Positions 10,835 to 22,743 of a stretch of DNA of 64,000 nucleotides are shown here, in pieces. The notes beneath the pieces are model-generated. The model was not told the origin of the DNA, searched no databases, and saw nothing but the letters and a program-made list of their open reading frames with translations. Source of the DNA: Bolinopsis microptera (lineage: Eukaryota; Ctenophora; Tentaculata; Lobata; Bolinopsidae); NCBI RefSeq assembly GCF_026151205.1, contig NC_087074.1:17582712-17646711 (forward strand), given 5' to 3'. Numbering within the stretch: position 1 is the first letter of the stretch; each line of letters begins with the position of its first letter. The position numbers and the translations under genes were made by a program.

Positions 10835-13800
10835 TTAAAACTTCCCAGTGGAATAAAGATTTATAAAACGCTTCTTTGCCACATAAGGATGGAACCAAAG
10901 ATAATTGTTATGTTTCTCTTTATTACTGACATAACTGGCTCCCTCAATTCTTACTAAAACTTCATTAGAAACATTCCAAAAAAAGCAATCATTTGTAATA
11001 CTTTTAGAAATCATATCTATCTTATATCCTTCTAATTTAATTTTAAAACCTAAAACTGTCACAGAGTTCTTGACGTCCGGAGGGAGTTTGTTCCAATATG
11101 GAATAACTCGCTCCGGGAGAAAAGACTTCTGGATATTCTTGACCTTTGTCACACTTTTACTACATCTATTGGATGAAACCAGATTAAGACCTGATCTGCT
11201 TGGTCTGAACAAGTCTGAACCATAATCAGTCATAGCATTAATAACCTTAAAAGCTTCAATAAGGTCCCCACGTATTCGCCGCTCTGCCAGCGTTGTCAAA
11301 TTGAGGATTTCCAGTCTACGGCTGTAAGGAAGAGTACCCACCTCATCAATCAGACGGGTAAACCACCTCTGGACGCTCTCCAGCTCCAAAACAGTCCCCC
11401 AACTTCCATGAGCCGCAGGTGGATTCCACAATTGGACACAATACTCAAGATGAGGTCTTATTAAAGCTTTATATATAGCAATCATAACAACCTTTTCTCT
11501 AATAACTAAATTCCTTACAATCCAACAAATCATACAATTTGCCTTAGCGATACATGCTTTGATCTGTTCGTTTCAAAGCAGGGAGCTATGGGTAATAACC
11601 CCCAAATCTTTTTCCTGTGCAGATACTTCAAGTTCTATACCATTTACCTTATAATTTAAATTAGGATTGTTGTTAAAATTAATGTGCACTACTTTGCACT
11701 TGGCAGGATTAAATTGTAAAAGCCAAATACTTTCCCAAACTTCTAATTCTTCGATATCTTCAGCAACACTACCGTGGTTAGCTGCATTACCAATTAATTT
11801 AAGATCATCAGCAAATAACTTTATCTTATTTTTTACAAGGTCAGGCAAATCATTAATATACAGAATGAATAGGAGAAGGCCTAGAACTGACCCCTGAGGA
11901 ACACCAGATAAAACATGTTTAACCTCGGACCATTGTCCTTCTACAGAAACCCTCATAGTCCTGTCTGTCAGAAAATCTTTAATAACATTCAACACCTTTC
12001 CTTTGACACCAAAGCCTTCCAATTTAGACAGAAGTCTAAAGTGGGGGACTGTGTCGAATGCCTTACTAAAATCAAAGTATAGAAGATCAACCGGGGCACC
12101 TTCATCTAAAATGTCAAGAATGTCATCAAATGTCTCTAAAAGATTAGATAAACACGATTTACCCTTAACAAATCCATGCTGATGCTTCGAAATTCGATGT
12201 TCTAGAAAATTTAATACATGTGCTCTCACCAACTTTTCATACACTTTGCACAAAATACACGTTAATGAAACTGGTCTATAATTTAAGGGGTCCGATTTAA
12301 TACCCTTTTTAAACAATGCTACAACAGATGCAGATTTCCACACTGCAGGTAAAGATCCTGTATCTGAACACTTTTGAAATAATTTAGTCAATGCTTCAAC
12401 AAAATTATTGTCATAAGCTAGCGATTTCAACAACTTCGGATGAACACCATCCGGACCAGAACTCTTAAAAATGTTAAGCTTTAAAAGTTGCTTTTTTATA
12501 TCAGAACTGCTGACTTCCATATCATCAATATCATCAATACTCTCATTGTCAGGTCTTAAATTCTCAGTTTTAGGGAGAGGGCCAGGTGGTTCACGCACAA
12601 AAACAGAGCTAAAGGCACTTGCGAGTACCTCAGCTGACTCAGTTGAACTATCTGTGCGTGTACCATCTCCTCTATCTAAAGAAACCACACTTGATTTAAT
12701 TTGACGTTTATTTCGTAAATAAGAGTAAAAAGACTTACAATTCTGCTTTAGATTAGATGTAATTTTCTTTTCATAGTTAACTTTAGCTTTAATTTCTGCT
12801 ACTTCATAAGTATGTTGTTTGCTACTTGCATAACTAAAATTAACATCAGATGGATTAATATCAAACTCAGCCCATGCTTTATCTTTATTCTTTCTCATTC
12901 GTTTAAGTGCAGATGTACTCCATGGCAACTTGACAGGTCTGTTGTCGAGATAAACCGAAGCAGTCGGAACAGCTGCAGCAACAGTCTCCAGTTTACCATG
13001 TAATTCAGCCCACATATCTTGAACATCATTTGTAGAACTATAATCCCAGTCGATATTTTTCAAACTAAAATTTAATAACTCTTCAGAGGAAATCTTACCC
13101 CATATAGGTTTGATAATCTTCTCTTTTAAACATTTGCTAGTATCCGGCGAAACAACTAGTTCGACAAGTATCCCAACATGATCACTCTTACCAAGCGGAG
13201 AAACGATCTTACAACCGTTGACAAGAGCATCATTTGTATACAGGACCTGATCAAGAAGACTCTCCTGGAGAGTATCCTTCACAAGCCGTCTTCTAGTTGT
13301 CTCGTTGGTGAAATACCAAGTTAAACCACTGTCATTGAAAACATCCATGAATTTCTGTTGAGTAACTAAAAACTGGTTCTTGCTAACAATATTACTATTT
13401 ATGCTACCAGTTTCCCATAAAACATTTGGTAAATTAAAATCTCCTAAAAGGAGTGTTTCAAAATCATTCCTTTCACTACAGATGCTCTTGATACAAGATA
13501 TTAACGCATTATTCTGTTCTAAATTCAATGAAGTGGATCTATAAATACAACAAATACTAATCAGTCCACCTGATGTGTTGATATTAACAGCTAAAGAATC
13601 CGGTGCCTTTAAAAAAGAGTTCACTAGTGAAGCATTACAACAGTTTTTAACATAAATTATAGAGCCTCCTCCACCACTTATACTGCCAGTGGAATTGTCA
13701 ATTCTAAAATCTCTATCTTTTCTAAACATACTAAATCCTTCAATATAAATTTCGGCATCTAATATATCACTACTAAAATGAGTTTCTGTTACACAAATTA

Positions 13801-14065
13801 CCTCAATAGATTTATACATTGATAAAATACATTTTAGTTCATCAATTTTATTAAATAGGCCGTTAGCATTGGTATAAAAAATATTTAACGGCTGGGCACT
13901 GCGGCCTCCGCTTTGTCCTCTGTCTTCTCTGGCTCTCTTTTCTTTGCTTCCTCCTTCGTCTTCTCTGTCTCTCTTTTCTTCGCTTCCTCCTGCCTCTTCT
14001 TCCTCTCCTTTCTGGCTAAAAAACGAATATCTCTGTCTGCCTTGCAGAGGTCCAAGTTGATCCAA
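10835..14065 (-). pseudogene. LINE ORF2: EEP endonuclease plus reverse transcriptase, one internal stop
   Basis: The frame is open from 14065 to a TGA at 11573-11575, then reopens in the same frame to 10835. The N-terminal apurinic-type endonuclease shows T-N-A-N-G-L, V-T-E-T-H-F, L-L-G-D-F-N-L-P and S-D-H-V-G. The RT shows F-D-F-S-K-A-F-D-T-V, S-G-V-P-Q-G-S-V-L-G and the catalytic L-F-A-D-D. After the stop come the thumb and the C-terminal region ending PYWNKLPPDVKNSV and beyond. About 1,077 codons in total, normal for CR1/L2. The single nonsense codon falls between the RT palm and the C-terminal domain, so the copy is probably inactive unless the stop is a sequencing error. Confidence 0.85.
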
Positions 14066-14862
14066 TAAGTTGACTCTTTCCAGCCCTTACCATGGTCAGC
14101 GTAGAAATTTACTGACTCTTCATCTCGTGTCTGGATGATGAGCGGGCGACGGTGATCTGGCTTGTCAGCATCAAGCTTGCCAGAGCGATGGCAACTTATC
14201 ATGTCGTCCTTCTTAATCTTTAGGGTCTCCCTGCAGAACTTGGAGTCGTCCTCCTGGCGTTGCTTAGAGGTAGTCTTTTTGCTCTCTGGAACCTTGAGCA
14301 CACACAGATTGAGTTTTCGTTTGTTTCGCTCAAATGTATCAGTGTGCATCTTCATTTGCACTTCCGAAATAACAGTTTCAGAAGCTTGTTCACGACTCAT
14401 GTCATCGAGAACCTTCTTCTGGGTTTGTGCTGTTACCTCAGAATAGAGACGAACAGCTTTATCAACTGTTTTCTCTGCGCTTCCTTTAATAGCTTCCTTA
14501 ATCGAGTTAGTCAGGGCCGGGGTCAAATGTTGGAGTTCCTCTTTAATAATAGCCCTGACAGCCCCGTTTTCCTTAGTGTCAGCTGAGGTATGAGGCGCCA
14601 CAAAACAGTATGGGCACTTCCAGTTTGTTAAATTCAGTAACATCTCGTTTTTAAGTCCAGATAAACCAACACAACTCAGGTGCCAAAATAATTGGCAAGC
14701 TTCACATTCAACTGATAGTTCTTCTGACATGTAAACATCACATTGGCAGTATTTTTCCTCTGGCACTGGGACATTATCAGAAGATGAATCCTTAGGGGGA
14801 CTCGTCTTGACTCCACGTTTTTTTCGTATCGACACCCTCTCGGGTACATTGCTACTTGCCAT
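13885..14862 (-). CDS. LINE ORF1p with PHD finger and coiled-coil
   Basis: About 325 residues from the ATG at 14862. Residues near 38-90 form a PHD zinc finger (C-x-C ... C-E-A-C-x-x-F-W-H-x-x-C ... C-P-Y-C). A helical segment follows, then a basic region with a C-terminal domain around FYADHGKGWKEST, and a highly charged Lys/Glu tail (EEAKKRETEKTKEEAKKR). PHD-bearing ORF1 proteins are known from CR1-clade and related LINEs, where they bind RNA and may contact chromatin. The 3' end overlaps ORF2 in another frame, which suggests coupled or reinitiated translation. Confidence 0.8.
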   Translation of the reverse strand: MASSNVPERVSIRKKRGVKTSPPKDSSSDNVPVPEEKYCQCDVYMSEELSVECEACQLFWHLSCVGLSGLKNEMLLNLTNWKCPYCFVAPHTSADTKENGAVRAIIKEELQHLTPALTNSIKEAIKGSAEKTVDKAVRLYSEVTAQTQKKVLDDMSREQASETVISEVQMKMHTDTFERNKRKLNLCVLKVPESKKTTSKQRQEDDSKFCRETLKIKKDDMISCHRSGKLDADKPDHRRPLIIQTRDEESVNFYADHGKGWKESTYWINLDLCKADRDIRFLARKERKKRQEEAKKRETEKTKEEAKKREPEKTEDKAEAAVPSR

Positions 14863-14912
14863 CCCTGAACTCAAATTATTTGTTATATAGTAGTGTTGAA
14901 AGTATTAAAACT

Positions 14913-15109
14913 GCAAAAGCTTTAAGGCACGCGCATTCCTTGCCTTGTTAGTTACCTGTCCTTCCAAAACCAAACTAGCAGTCAAGGACAAAAAGTCATA
15001 CACCAAATGGGCATTATATTTTATGAATTGTTTTACATCTTTTTATTCTGTAAAATGTGCTAAAATTAAATTTCTTGTTTCATTGAACAAATTTCTTGTT
15101 TCATTGAGA
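14913..15109. repeat. Dispersed ~190-bp repeat, copy 2
   Basis: Second copy of the repeat at 973-1168. It abuts the 5' end of the LINE. The duplicated AAATTTCTTGTTTCATTGA tail is present here as well. Confidence 0.75.
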
Positions 15110-15823
15110 ATCTCATAGAGAGGGGGAGGGGGCAACAATTCCTAACTTAAAAATTAAAAAATGGATAACATATGTTTTATTTGGGTAGACGGCAAAAATT
15201 TAGTGACGGGTGGGGTGGGGAGGGGCACATGTACGTTTCTCCACTGGCCACTTCAATGCAAACTGAAAATGTTCTCTTTGGCGACAAATTTGGCAACAAA
15301 TTAGCTATGAAGTTTGAATGTATTATTATGTCATGAGTCAAATTTTTACGTGTATGAGACAGTATCACTTTTTCCTTCCAATATCCTAAATATATGAAAG
15401 TTAAGTTAAGAATTCTATGGTAATCGATTTAAATCACAAGCGGTTACCCAAATCTTAAGCACAATATTATGGAGTGAACTGATCAGAGCTTGTAGTGGAT
15501 TTAAATCACAGGCGCAATTTTTTTTCATAGGATTTCAAAAGGATTTCAAAATAAAATGATCATTACAATAAACATTGTGTCGGATCTCAATTTAAAAAAT
15601 AAAGATAAAATGAAAGTCAAAAACGAAAAAACCGAAACCTGCCCTGAAAAATGCACGGTTGACGGTTATAGTCTAAAGAGTTTAAAAACCGAGCTATTCT
15701 AAAAAGGAATGTTCATGACGCGAACAACCAGTCCTTTGTGTCCATGCCTAAGATCCACACATAAATTCCACACTAAATCAAAAGTGTGAAACGCACACGA
15801 AAAATACCAGTTGAGTCCGTGAG
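15110..15823. other. Non-coding spacer
   Basis: AT-rich, no gene supported. It contains a purine-rich GAGAGGGGGAGGGGGCAAC near 15116 and two similar ATTTAAATCACA-x-GCG blocks at about 15429 and 15499. Confidence 0.5.
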
Positions 15824-17308
15824 TCATGTTGTTAGTCCTTCCTTTTCTTTTCTGTCACTCGGGGGGAACCTCCGCTTGTTCACTTTACTCAAGAATCTGG
15901 CAGTTTCTCTGATCAATAGGATATCCTTGAAGAGGTCGGCAAAGGTCTCCGCTCCAGTGGTGATCATGGTTCTCGCCTGCTGACCTATGTTTCGCCTCAG
16001 GTCGTCGTAAAGCAAACAATCCGTGAGAACGTGTTTCTCATCTTCAATGATCGGCTCAAACATTGGTAGCTCAGCCAGTATACCGACAGCTTCAAGGTCT
16101 GATGAAGAACAGTGCTTACAAATGCGACTGAGCGGATTTTCACGGTTGATGGCGTATCTACTGGTCTCGATGTTGAACTTATGAGCACTCATTCTGAACT
16201 GCGCCAGCCGCTTCACCTCTTCTCCACTGAGCTGCAGGTTCAGGTACGCTTCAGCTGTAAATTCACTTTTGATAGTGTTGTAGAAACTGAGCTTCCGGTT
16301 GTTTTGCCGCTCCTCCTTCCAACAGTTAATAAAAGTACTACGTAGTGCTGTTTTGAATTGGTTGGGGTAGGTCAACCTGCGAGATGATACTGACTGAAGG
16401 CTTTGTCGGAGATCTTCTATACCTTTGTACCATGGCAGATTGAGTGTGCGTTGTTCTATGAACGCCTGTCTGGCTAGACTTGTGCAACCAGCTCTGTCCA
16501 TTTGCTCAAGTCGGTTGAAATACCCAAATACTTGCTTTGATGCCTTTATCACTAGGGGGCAGCGGCCTGTATCACCCCATACACTCGCATTTGAGGTTTT
16601 TCTGCCCACTCCTAAGGTCCACTTGAGGAATGAGAGATGAAGCTTTTCGAGAGGATCTCTTGCAGTCTCCTTCAGGAGAGATTTGGTGTTGATATTATCT
16701 TGATAGTTTCTGACAAAGAGAGTCTCTGGGAGCCACACCTGACATCCGTATGTCACAATCGGTACCACAAGCGTGTCGAATAGCTTGAATACGATTGTTC
16801 GCCTGAAGTGTCTTAAGTCAATACTGCTTTTTAGCGCAAAGTAGCTTCTGAGACCTTTTTGCTTCAGTTTTTTCTGTGCTACTGCTGAAGAACCGTTGAG
16901 GGTAAAGGTTATCCCGAGGTAGCAATATTCTCGAACTGATGTGATGTTGGTTTCGCCGAGTTGGAATGTCAGACTCTCTTTAAGGAGCCTCCCGGAACGG
17001 TTGAACACCATCACAGCCGTTTTTCCGATGTTAACGGTTAGTCCCCATTCGATACAGTAACTGTGTAAAACGTTTAGAAGTTTCTGTAGTCCAGTATGAT
17101 CAAGGGCAAGAAGTATAAGATCATCTGCCCAGAGGAGATGAGTGATATTAACATTATTCAGTTCAGGGATGTTGACTTCCTCAGCGTTATCCAGATCTAG
17201 GGAGAGTTGGTGGATGAAACACTTGAACAGCTCAGGAAACATCGGGTGACCTTGCTCAGTCCCACAGTGAATGTCGATTGTCTCTGACAATCTGTTCAAC
17301 AGTTTCAT
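15824..17308 (-). pseudogene. 5'-truncated LINE reverse transcriptase fragment
   Basis: A 494-codon frame starts abruptly just before RT motif B (C-G-T-E-Q-G-H-P-M-x-P-E-L-F) and contains the catalytic block L-L-W-A-D-D-L-I-L-L, followed by the thumb (EYCYLGITFTLNGS). A long C-terminal part with a Cys-His cluster near I-C-K-H-C-S ... H-V-L-T-D-C-L follows, and the frame ends KEKEGLTT. The endonuclease and the RT fingers are missing. The upstream boundary is another LINE's tail in the opposite orientation. The catalytic block reads WADD where most LINEs have FADD or YADD. The family differs from the two CR1-like elements in the window. Confidence 0.8.
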
Positions 17309-17310
17309 AT

Positions 17311-17356
17311 AGTGTGATGATGTGATGTCACAGTTTTTACTCTACTTTACTTTACT
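17311..17356 (+). mobile_element. Tiny 3'-end copy of the CR1-like LINE
   Basis: TGTGATGATGTGATGTCACA followed by TTTACTCTACTTTACTTTAC matches the 3' end and tail of the LINE at 10.7 kb, here on the + strand. Extreme 5' truncation is normal for target-primed reverse transcription. Confidence 0.65.
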
Positions 17357-17658
17357 ATCCTCATACCAATATAGTGTCTTAGCCTTCTGTTACTTAACTA
17401 TTGCCCGTTATTTTCGACATTTTTGTAGATTGCCCAAAAGTTGAAATGATTGAGTTTCATCAAATGATCAAGTTTCAGCCTTTTATTTTGCAAAACTGAA
17501 CAGTTAAAGAAGTTATTTCAGACCGCAAGTTTATATCTTTAATAATGGCCAAAAACTATGTAGTTATACCTTTTGCATACCTGTCTGAAGAATACAAATT
17601 CAATTCTGGTCTTTGTCTCAATATTGATAAATCATGTTTTCAGGAAGTGTACACAAAT

Positions 17659-19277
17659 ATGATAGAATTGTTGCCAGCCCTTGCTGTGTTAGTAGCTGTA
17701 TTCCTCATTCTTCATTCCCGAAACAGTCAGAGCAAAACCAAAGTTGGTGTTATTGTCCTTGGTGATATTGGACGAAGCCCTCGTATGAAGGAGCATTGCC
17801 TTTCCTTAGCCAAAGAAGGCTTTGACGTGGACTATATTGCAGAGAAGGGGAGTGAGATTCATCCAAACCTGGTAACAAATAAAAGGATTTCCATCCATCT
17901 CATGAATCCTTACTGCATTTCCCTTCCAAGAGTATTGAACCTCATTGTAAAACCTATTTTCCAATCTATAGTTTTGTTTACAATGTGCTGCCGACATTTC
18001 TGGGCCTGTAGCACTATTTTGATGCAGAACCCTCCTACAATCCCTGTCATGGCAGTTGTTTGGCTTGTTTCTAGAATTTATAATGCTAAGATGGTTATAG
18101 ACTGGCATAACTATGGCTACACAATCTTACAACTTGGTCTGAGTTCTGATAGCACCCTTGTTAACATTGCAAAGAAGATTGAAAGAATCTTTGGAAGGTA
18201 ATTAATTTTTAGATTCATCTGGGGATACTTAATGTTGGCGTCTGTACTCTGTATGCCTTTTTTATGTGATATGAAAAAAAGAAGGTTTAATTTATTTTAC
18301 TAGACATGCTCATATTATAACAAATGTAATGAAAGATAATTTTCAGGTTGGCAGATGACAACTTCTGTGTCACTAATGCTATGTCACTTGACTTGAATGA
18401 CAGCTGGCACATCAAAGCCTACTCCCTTCATGATAGGCCCTCGGTTCTAACCTCTCTAACCCCAAGACAGAGACATAACCTCTTTAACACCCTAAAATTA
18501 AAATATCCTGTTTTTGGGTGTAGTTCTAGAGCAGATGATGACAGTATTACTGCTCTCTCAAGAGATGAAGATGGCAAGATAAGAAGAGTGGATGGGCGGC
18601 CCGCTCTGATAATTAGCTCTACAAGTTGGACTCCTGATGAAGATTTTTCAGTGCTTCTTGCAGCTCTGGTCAAATACGACCAAGAGTGGACTGCAGACCA
18701 CCCTGACATGATATGTGCTATCACAGGAAATGGACCACAAAAGAGTTACTATCAAAGCAAGATAGCAGAACTTAATATGTCTCACGTGAAAATTGTAACG
18801 TGTTGGCTTGAACCAGAGGACTACCCCAAACTACTTGCTGCTTCTGATTTGGGCGTGTCCCTTCATTTCAGCTCTTCAGGCCTCGACCTGCCCATGAAGG
18901 TTGTAGACATGTTTGCTGCTGGTATTCCTGTTTGTGCCAGGAACTTTAAGTGTCTAAAAGAGCTGGTGATACACGGAAAGAATGGATGTGTCTTTGAAGA
19001 CAGTGATCACTTAGGTAGACAGTTACTGCAGATATTCAAAAAGTTTGGGTCAAAAGAAAACAGGCATCTCAGTATTTTAAAGAGTGGAGTTGAACATTTT
19101 AGGAAGTTGCCATGGCATTATCACTGGAGGCATGTTGCTCTGCCAGTGTTTGATGACGAGTATGTGTTTCAAGATTATGGGAGTGAGGAAGAGGACAAAA
19201 TTCCGCATGGTCTTTCTGACTTTGGTATTCCTGGCTCTGGTCTCCCTGGATCTGGAATTCCTAGGAACATGATTTGA
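17659..19277 (+). CDS. ALG1: Chitobiosyldiphosphodolichol beta-mannosyltransferase
   Basis: ALG1 adds the first mannose (from GDP-mannose) to GlcNAc2-PP-dolichol on the cytosolic face of the ER, starting the mannosyl part of N-glycan precursor assembly. Two exons, 17659-18197 and 18347-19277, join in phase to give 489 residues, close to the usual ~460. Visible marks are an N-terminal hydrophobic anchor (LPALAVLVAVFLIL), the GT33 motif V-I-V-L-G-D-I-G-R-S-P-R-M, Q-N-P-P-T-I-P, the strongly conserved V-I-D-W-H-N-Y-G-Y, then N-A-M, S-S-T-S-W-T-P-D-E-D-F and the C-terminal S-S-S-G-L-D-L-P-M-K-V-V-D-M-F nucleotide-sugar site. A frame extends upstream to 17545, but a TTTTCAG acceptor at 17637-17643 makes the ATG at 17659 the likely start. 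The tail (PGSGLPGSGIPRNMI) is unusual. Confidence 0.95.
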
Positions 19278-19939
19278 ACAGCGACTGGATAAAGGAGAAG
19301 ATGACTAGAATTTAGCAGGGAAATTATTGTATTGTTCTTTGAGTTCCGTGGTTTGTCTTTAATTTTGTCGTTTTCTGTTCCTGATAAAATTACCGTAGAA
19401 TTGATTATTGTTAACATGTGTTTAAGATATGATGTTATTCGAGACATTCTTAGATTTTCCATTTTAGGGATATTGATTATATCGCAATGTACTTGAAGCT
19501 GTTAGCCTTCATTAGTTATTTAAATTGAGCATTTCTGAAATAAGATTGAAAATCACACTTTATTTATCAGCTTTTAGGGAAATATAATATTATATCGTAT
19601 TGCAGGCTTGGAGTGGTTAAGTGTTGACACGACACGTAATATGAAATAATATAAAATATTCACATTTCACAATAGGTTATAATTTTACATAATTTTTGTT
19701 ACTGACTACACTTTGATATGCCATATTGTATTTATATAATTGAATAGCTATTAGAGACGAGGCCAACTTACCCATCAGTATAGCGGAGAAGCAGCTGAAT
19801 CTAGTAAATAGCATAGCAACCCAAACCTAAATTAAATGATCGCCTCACTTTAAAGAAAATTAACTGGTTCTGTCGAGGCTAACCCCATTAAACAAATTTG
19901 GCACACTGCCTGAAATATCACACTCATGTCAAATGTGAC

Positions 19940-20620
19940 TTAATAATAATAATAATAATAAGTAGGAATTTATACATCGCTTTATAGCCATAAAGAACTC
20001 AAAACCCAAAGATTCAGTTCAAACCATCTAAAGCGACTCATGAGTAACATGTACATAAGAACTTATTTTTATGAAGTATGGATTTTATGAGAGAGGTAAT
20101 ACATGATACTTATACAAATACGTTTTCAAAGAGATGAGTTTTTAGTTTCTTTTTAAATAAGACGATATCAGTTAGTGTTCTCAATTGATAAGGAAGCTGA
20201 TTCCAAACAGAGGGTCCGCAGTAGCTGAAACTTCTCTCGGTTTTACTATAGTTTGAAATAGGAGGAACATTTAGGAGGAAATAGTCTTCTTCAGTTCTTA
20301 GTACACGTACAGGTTGACTCTTGATGTCAATACATTTGGTGATATACTCCGGCGCTATGTTGTTGACGCATTTGAATACGGTTAGAGCAATCTTATACTC
20401 TATTCGTTGTCGTATTGGAAGAAAATGGGCTTTTTTCAGGAATGGAGTGACACTGTCCCATTTTTTTATAGCTAATAACCTGCTCACTAAGAGTTAGACT
20501 CGTTCTTTTCCGGCTTGGAATGTTTGTCTTTGAAATTACTTCATAAAATTTAGAGTAAGTAATGAAGGATAAGGTAACTTTAATTTTTACAATTCGTTTT
20601 ATTCGCAAAATTAGCACGGG
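19940..20620 (-). pseudogene. 3' remnant of a CR1/L2-type LINE
   Basis: The minus-strand frame 20110-20487 encodes the typical C-terminal region of L2/CR1 ORF2: F-L-P-I-R-Q-R-I-E-Y-K-I-A ... V-F-K-C-V-N-N-I-A-P-E-Y-I ... P-S-V-W-N-Q-L-P-Y-Q-L-R, ending FKKKLKTHLFENVFV. The 3' tail is the (ATT)n seen as AATAATAATAAT at 19943-19962. Upstream sequence (20393-20617) continues in a shifted frame. It is a dead, 5'-truncated copy lying downstream of ALG1. Confidence 0.75.
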
Positions 20621-22743
20621 ATTTGAATATTTGAATATCGATATCGGTTAGCTGAAATATATTATTATATTCTCAATTCTCACATTTCCGTCACATTGTC
20701 ACAGTAGTATTATAGTAGTTATTTTGATTTTATTTGTTAAGCTTTATTTTATGATATTTTATTTGTTTTGATTGATTGTTTAGACTTTTCGTTTTTGAGT
20801 TTATACGGTAAATGCTCATTAAATATACTTGAATTTGCTTCGCTAAAATTATGATAGTGTTTCATTGCGTTGCCTACTCAAAATATGTAAGCTTTATTAC
20901 TGAAATTAAACCCTGTATTCGCAGTACATCTGCCAAATTACCTTAGTGTTAAAGACTTATAATTGATATCAGCTAATCTCTGCAGACAATTATCATTACA
21001 GTGTCTTATACCTACCTGCCGTACCTGGGAGCAAATCTTGATGAGCAACTGTAACTTCCTAATAGAAACTGGTTACCAGTACTGGTTACCTAATAGATGC
21101 TGGTTACCATTTTCCAGTGCCCCCCCTCATTATCTGATTAAGTATTTAAGGTATCAAGCATGTGCGCTACTGCTATTTGCTGAGCTACTACCATTTACTG
21201 TGCACCAGTATCTTACCATGTTTAAAATTTGCTTTATGTAAGCTCATTTGTTGATGTACTGATCAGTTACGTTTCCACCAGTAAATGTAATGTTATCTAA
21301 CCATTTGTTAGGAACTGAGAACCTGCAGTTCCCCGGTTCCCGATATAAAAGTGTAACTTTTCAGTTTGGTCTTTTCTTGTATTAAACGGGTTTAAAGTCA
21401 AAATGGACAGAAAGTGTACAAATGGTCACTTTGTCCTAACTTTGTCCTAATTTAACTTCAAACTTTCAATGATTTTGTCACCATCTATATATGTTAATTT
21501 TGTCTCCTTTAGCATCGACTAAACCACAAATTCGGGCTCTATTTCAGTAATGTGCAGTAAAAGGACCTACATTAACCGTAATGTTTAATCATGGGCATAT
21601 TAACCTAAAAACTGTTATATCATAATCAGAGTAGTAGCTACTTAAACAAAATTTTCACACTGTGTGACTAACTTACAACCAATAAAATGTAAACTTGTTG
21701 TCACGTGAACAGTTTTAGGCTTCTTTGAATAAATGATTTAGCTTTGCCCTCGCATAACATCAGTGAAATGATCTGACAACACCTTCCTCCATTGGATCAC
21801 TCCCACTCCCCTGCAAAACATGTATAACTATATAAATAGTCTGTGTGAACAGTTCGTGATGCTTAGTAAGGGCCGCTGTTCAGTAATTTCTATCCTTCTT
21901 TCGGGCTGGAAGAATCGACTTTCTCTCTCAATATATTCGCCTTATAAAATTCAGGGGCCCCCTGACATGGGGTGGCTAACAACTTCACCGAATTAAACCC
22001 AACTCTGACAGAGTGAACAGCTTGACAGGTTGCTCGCCTTAAAAAACTATAGACAGTAACCAGAGTAACCATCATGTGTATTGTGTAACCATGGTAATCA
22101 TGGTCACTTTTCTGCCCTTGATTGAAGTGAACATGTTTGATGAGGGCATAACAAAGGGTATTACATTTTTCATTGCCTTCTAAAGCTTACATTAACAAAA
22201 CTTGTTGTCTTGTGACCTTTCTTTTATTGGCCTGCGTTTGCTAATCTTCTTGCTAATTCCCTTACTTGCTCCCGTTAACCATACTCTGTTTAACATCCAT
22301 ACCTGCACTTGTTGAAAAAAGGTTTTATTCCAGAAAACTTTGTCCTTGATCATGCTGACCACCCATTCAGACTATGTAGTACTATGTTTTGTACCACATC
22401 TGGTGATTCCTGTGATAGCTCTAAGCAATCGTTAGCACACCATAGCTATAGGACCAGAATATAACGTTTTATCCTGTGTCACATACATATCTTTGGAATT
22501 TTATCTCCGGTTTAAGGTATCAATCTATGGTAACATTACAAAGAGATTGGTAGAGCAAGACCTTGACTTTTAGTCCGCTATCTAGATCTTAATGACGGGA
22601 ACTTAAAGTTCAAAACCGGCCTACGGGGGTAGTTTAAATCCTAGAACTAATTGCAGGTATCATTATTACCATGATGACCCGACTATTGGTCCTTTATATT
22701 ACAATACCTTCACTTATAGGTACTGAAGGATAAACCGGCTGCC
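20621..22743. other. Intergenic region, no gene seen
   Basis: About 2.1 kb without a supported coding frame. A short direct repetition CTGGTTACCAGTACTGGTTA lies near 21069-21110, and two ACTTTGTCCTAA repeats near 21428-21450. The last part, with CTTCACTTATAG at 22708-22719, is the probable acceptor for the next gene's 5'UTR. Confidence 0.5.

Larger units (their letters stand above)
10663..14912 (-). mobile_element. CR1/L2-like LINE with PHD ORF1, near full length
   Basis: The element runs leftward. Its 5' end is marked by a 43-bp segment (plus strand 14870-14912) that also begins the second LINE at 41321-41363. Its 3' end is a (TTTAC)n tail (plus strand GTAAA repeats, 10663-10689), typical of CR1-superfamily elements that end in short tandem repeats. 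ORF1 and ORF2 overlap by about 180 bases. A short + strand copy of the same 3' end lies at 17311-17356, so the family is repeated here. ORF2 has one in-frame stop. Confidence 0.85.

Noticed and set aside
17545-17658. N-terminal extension of ALG1 (start at 17545)
   Set aside because: The extension lacks ALG1 similarity and crosses a TTTTCAG acceptor. The ATG at 17659 gives the expected hydrophobic anchor at the N-terminus.
20963-21241. 92-codon frame on the + strand
   Set aside because: Composition is repetitive (YQYW, WLPN), no splice-site or homology support.
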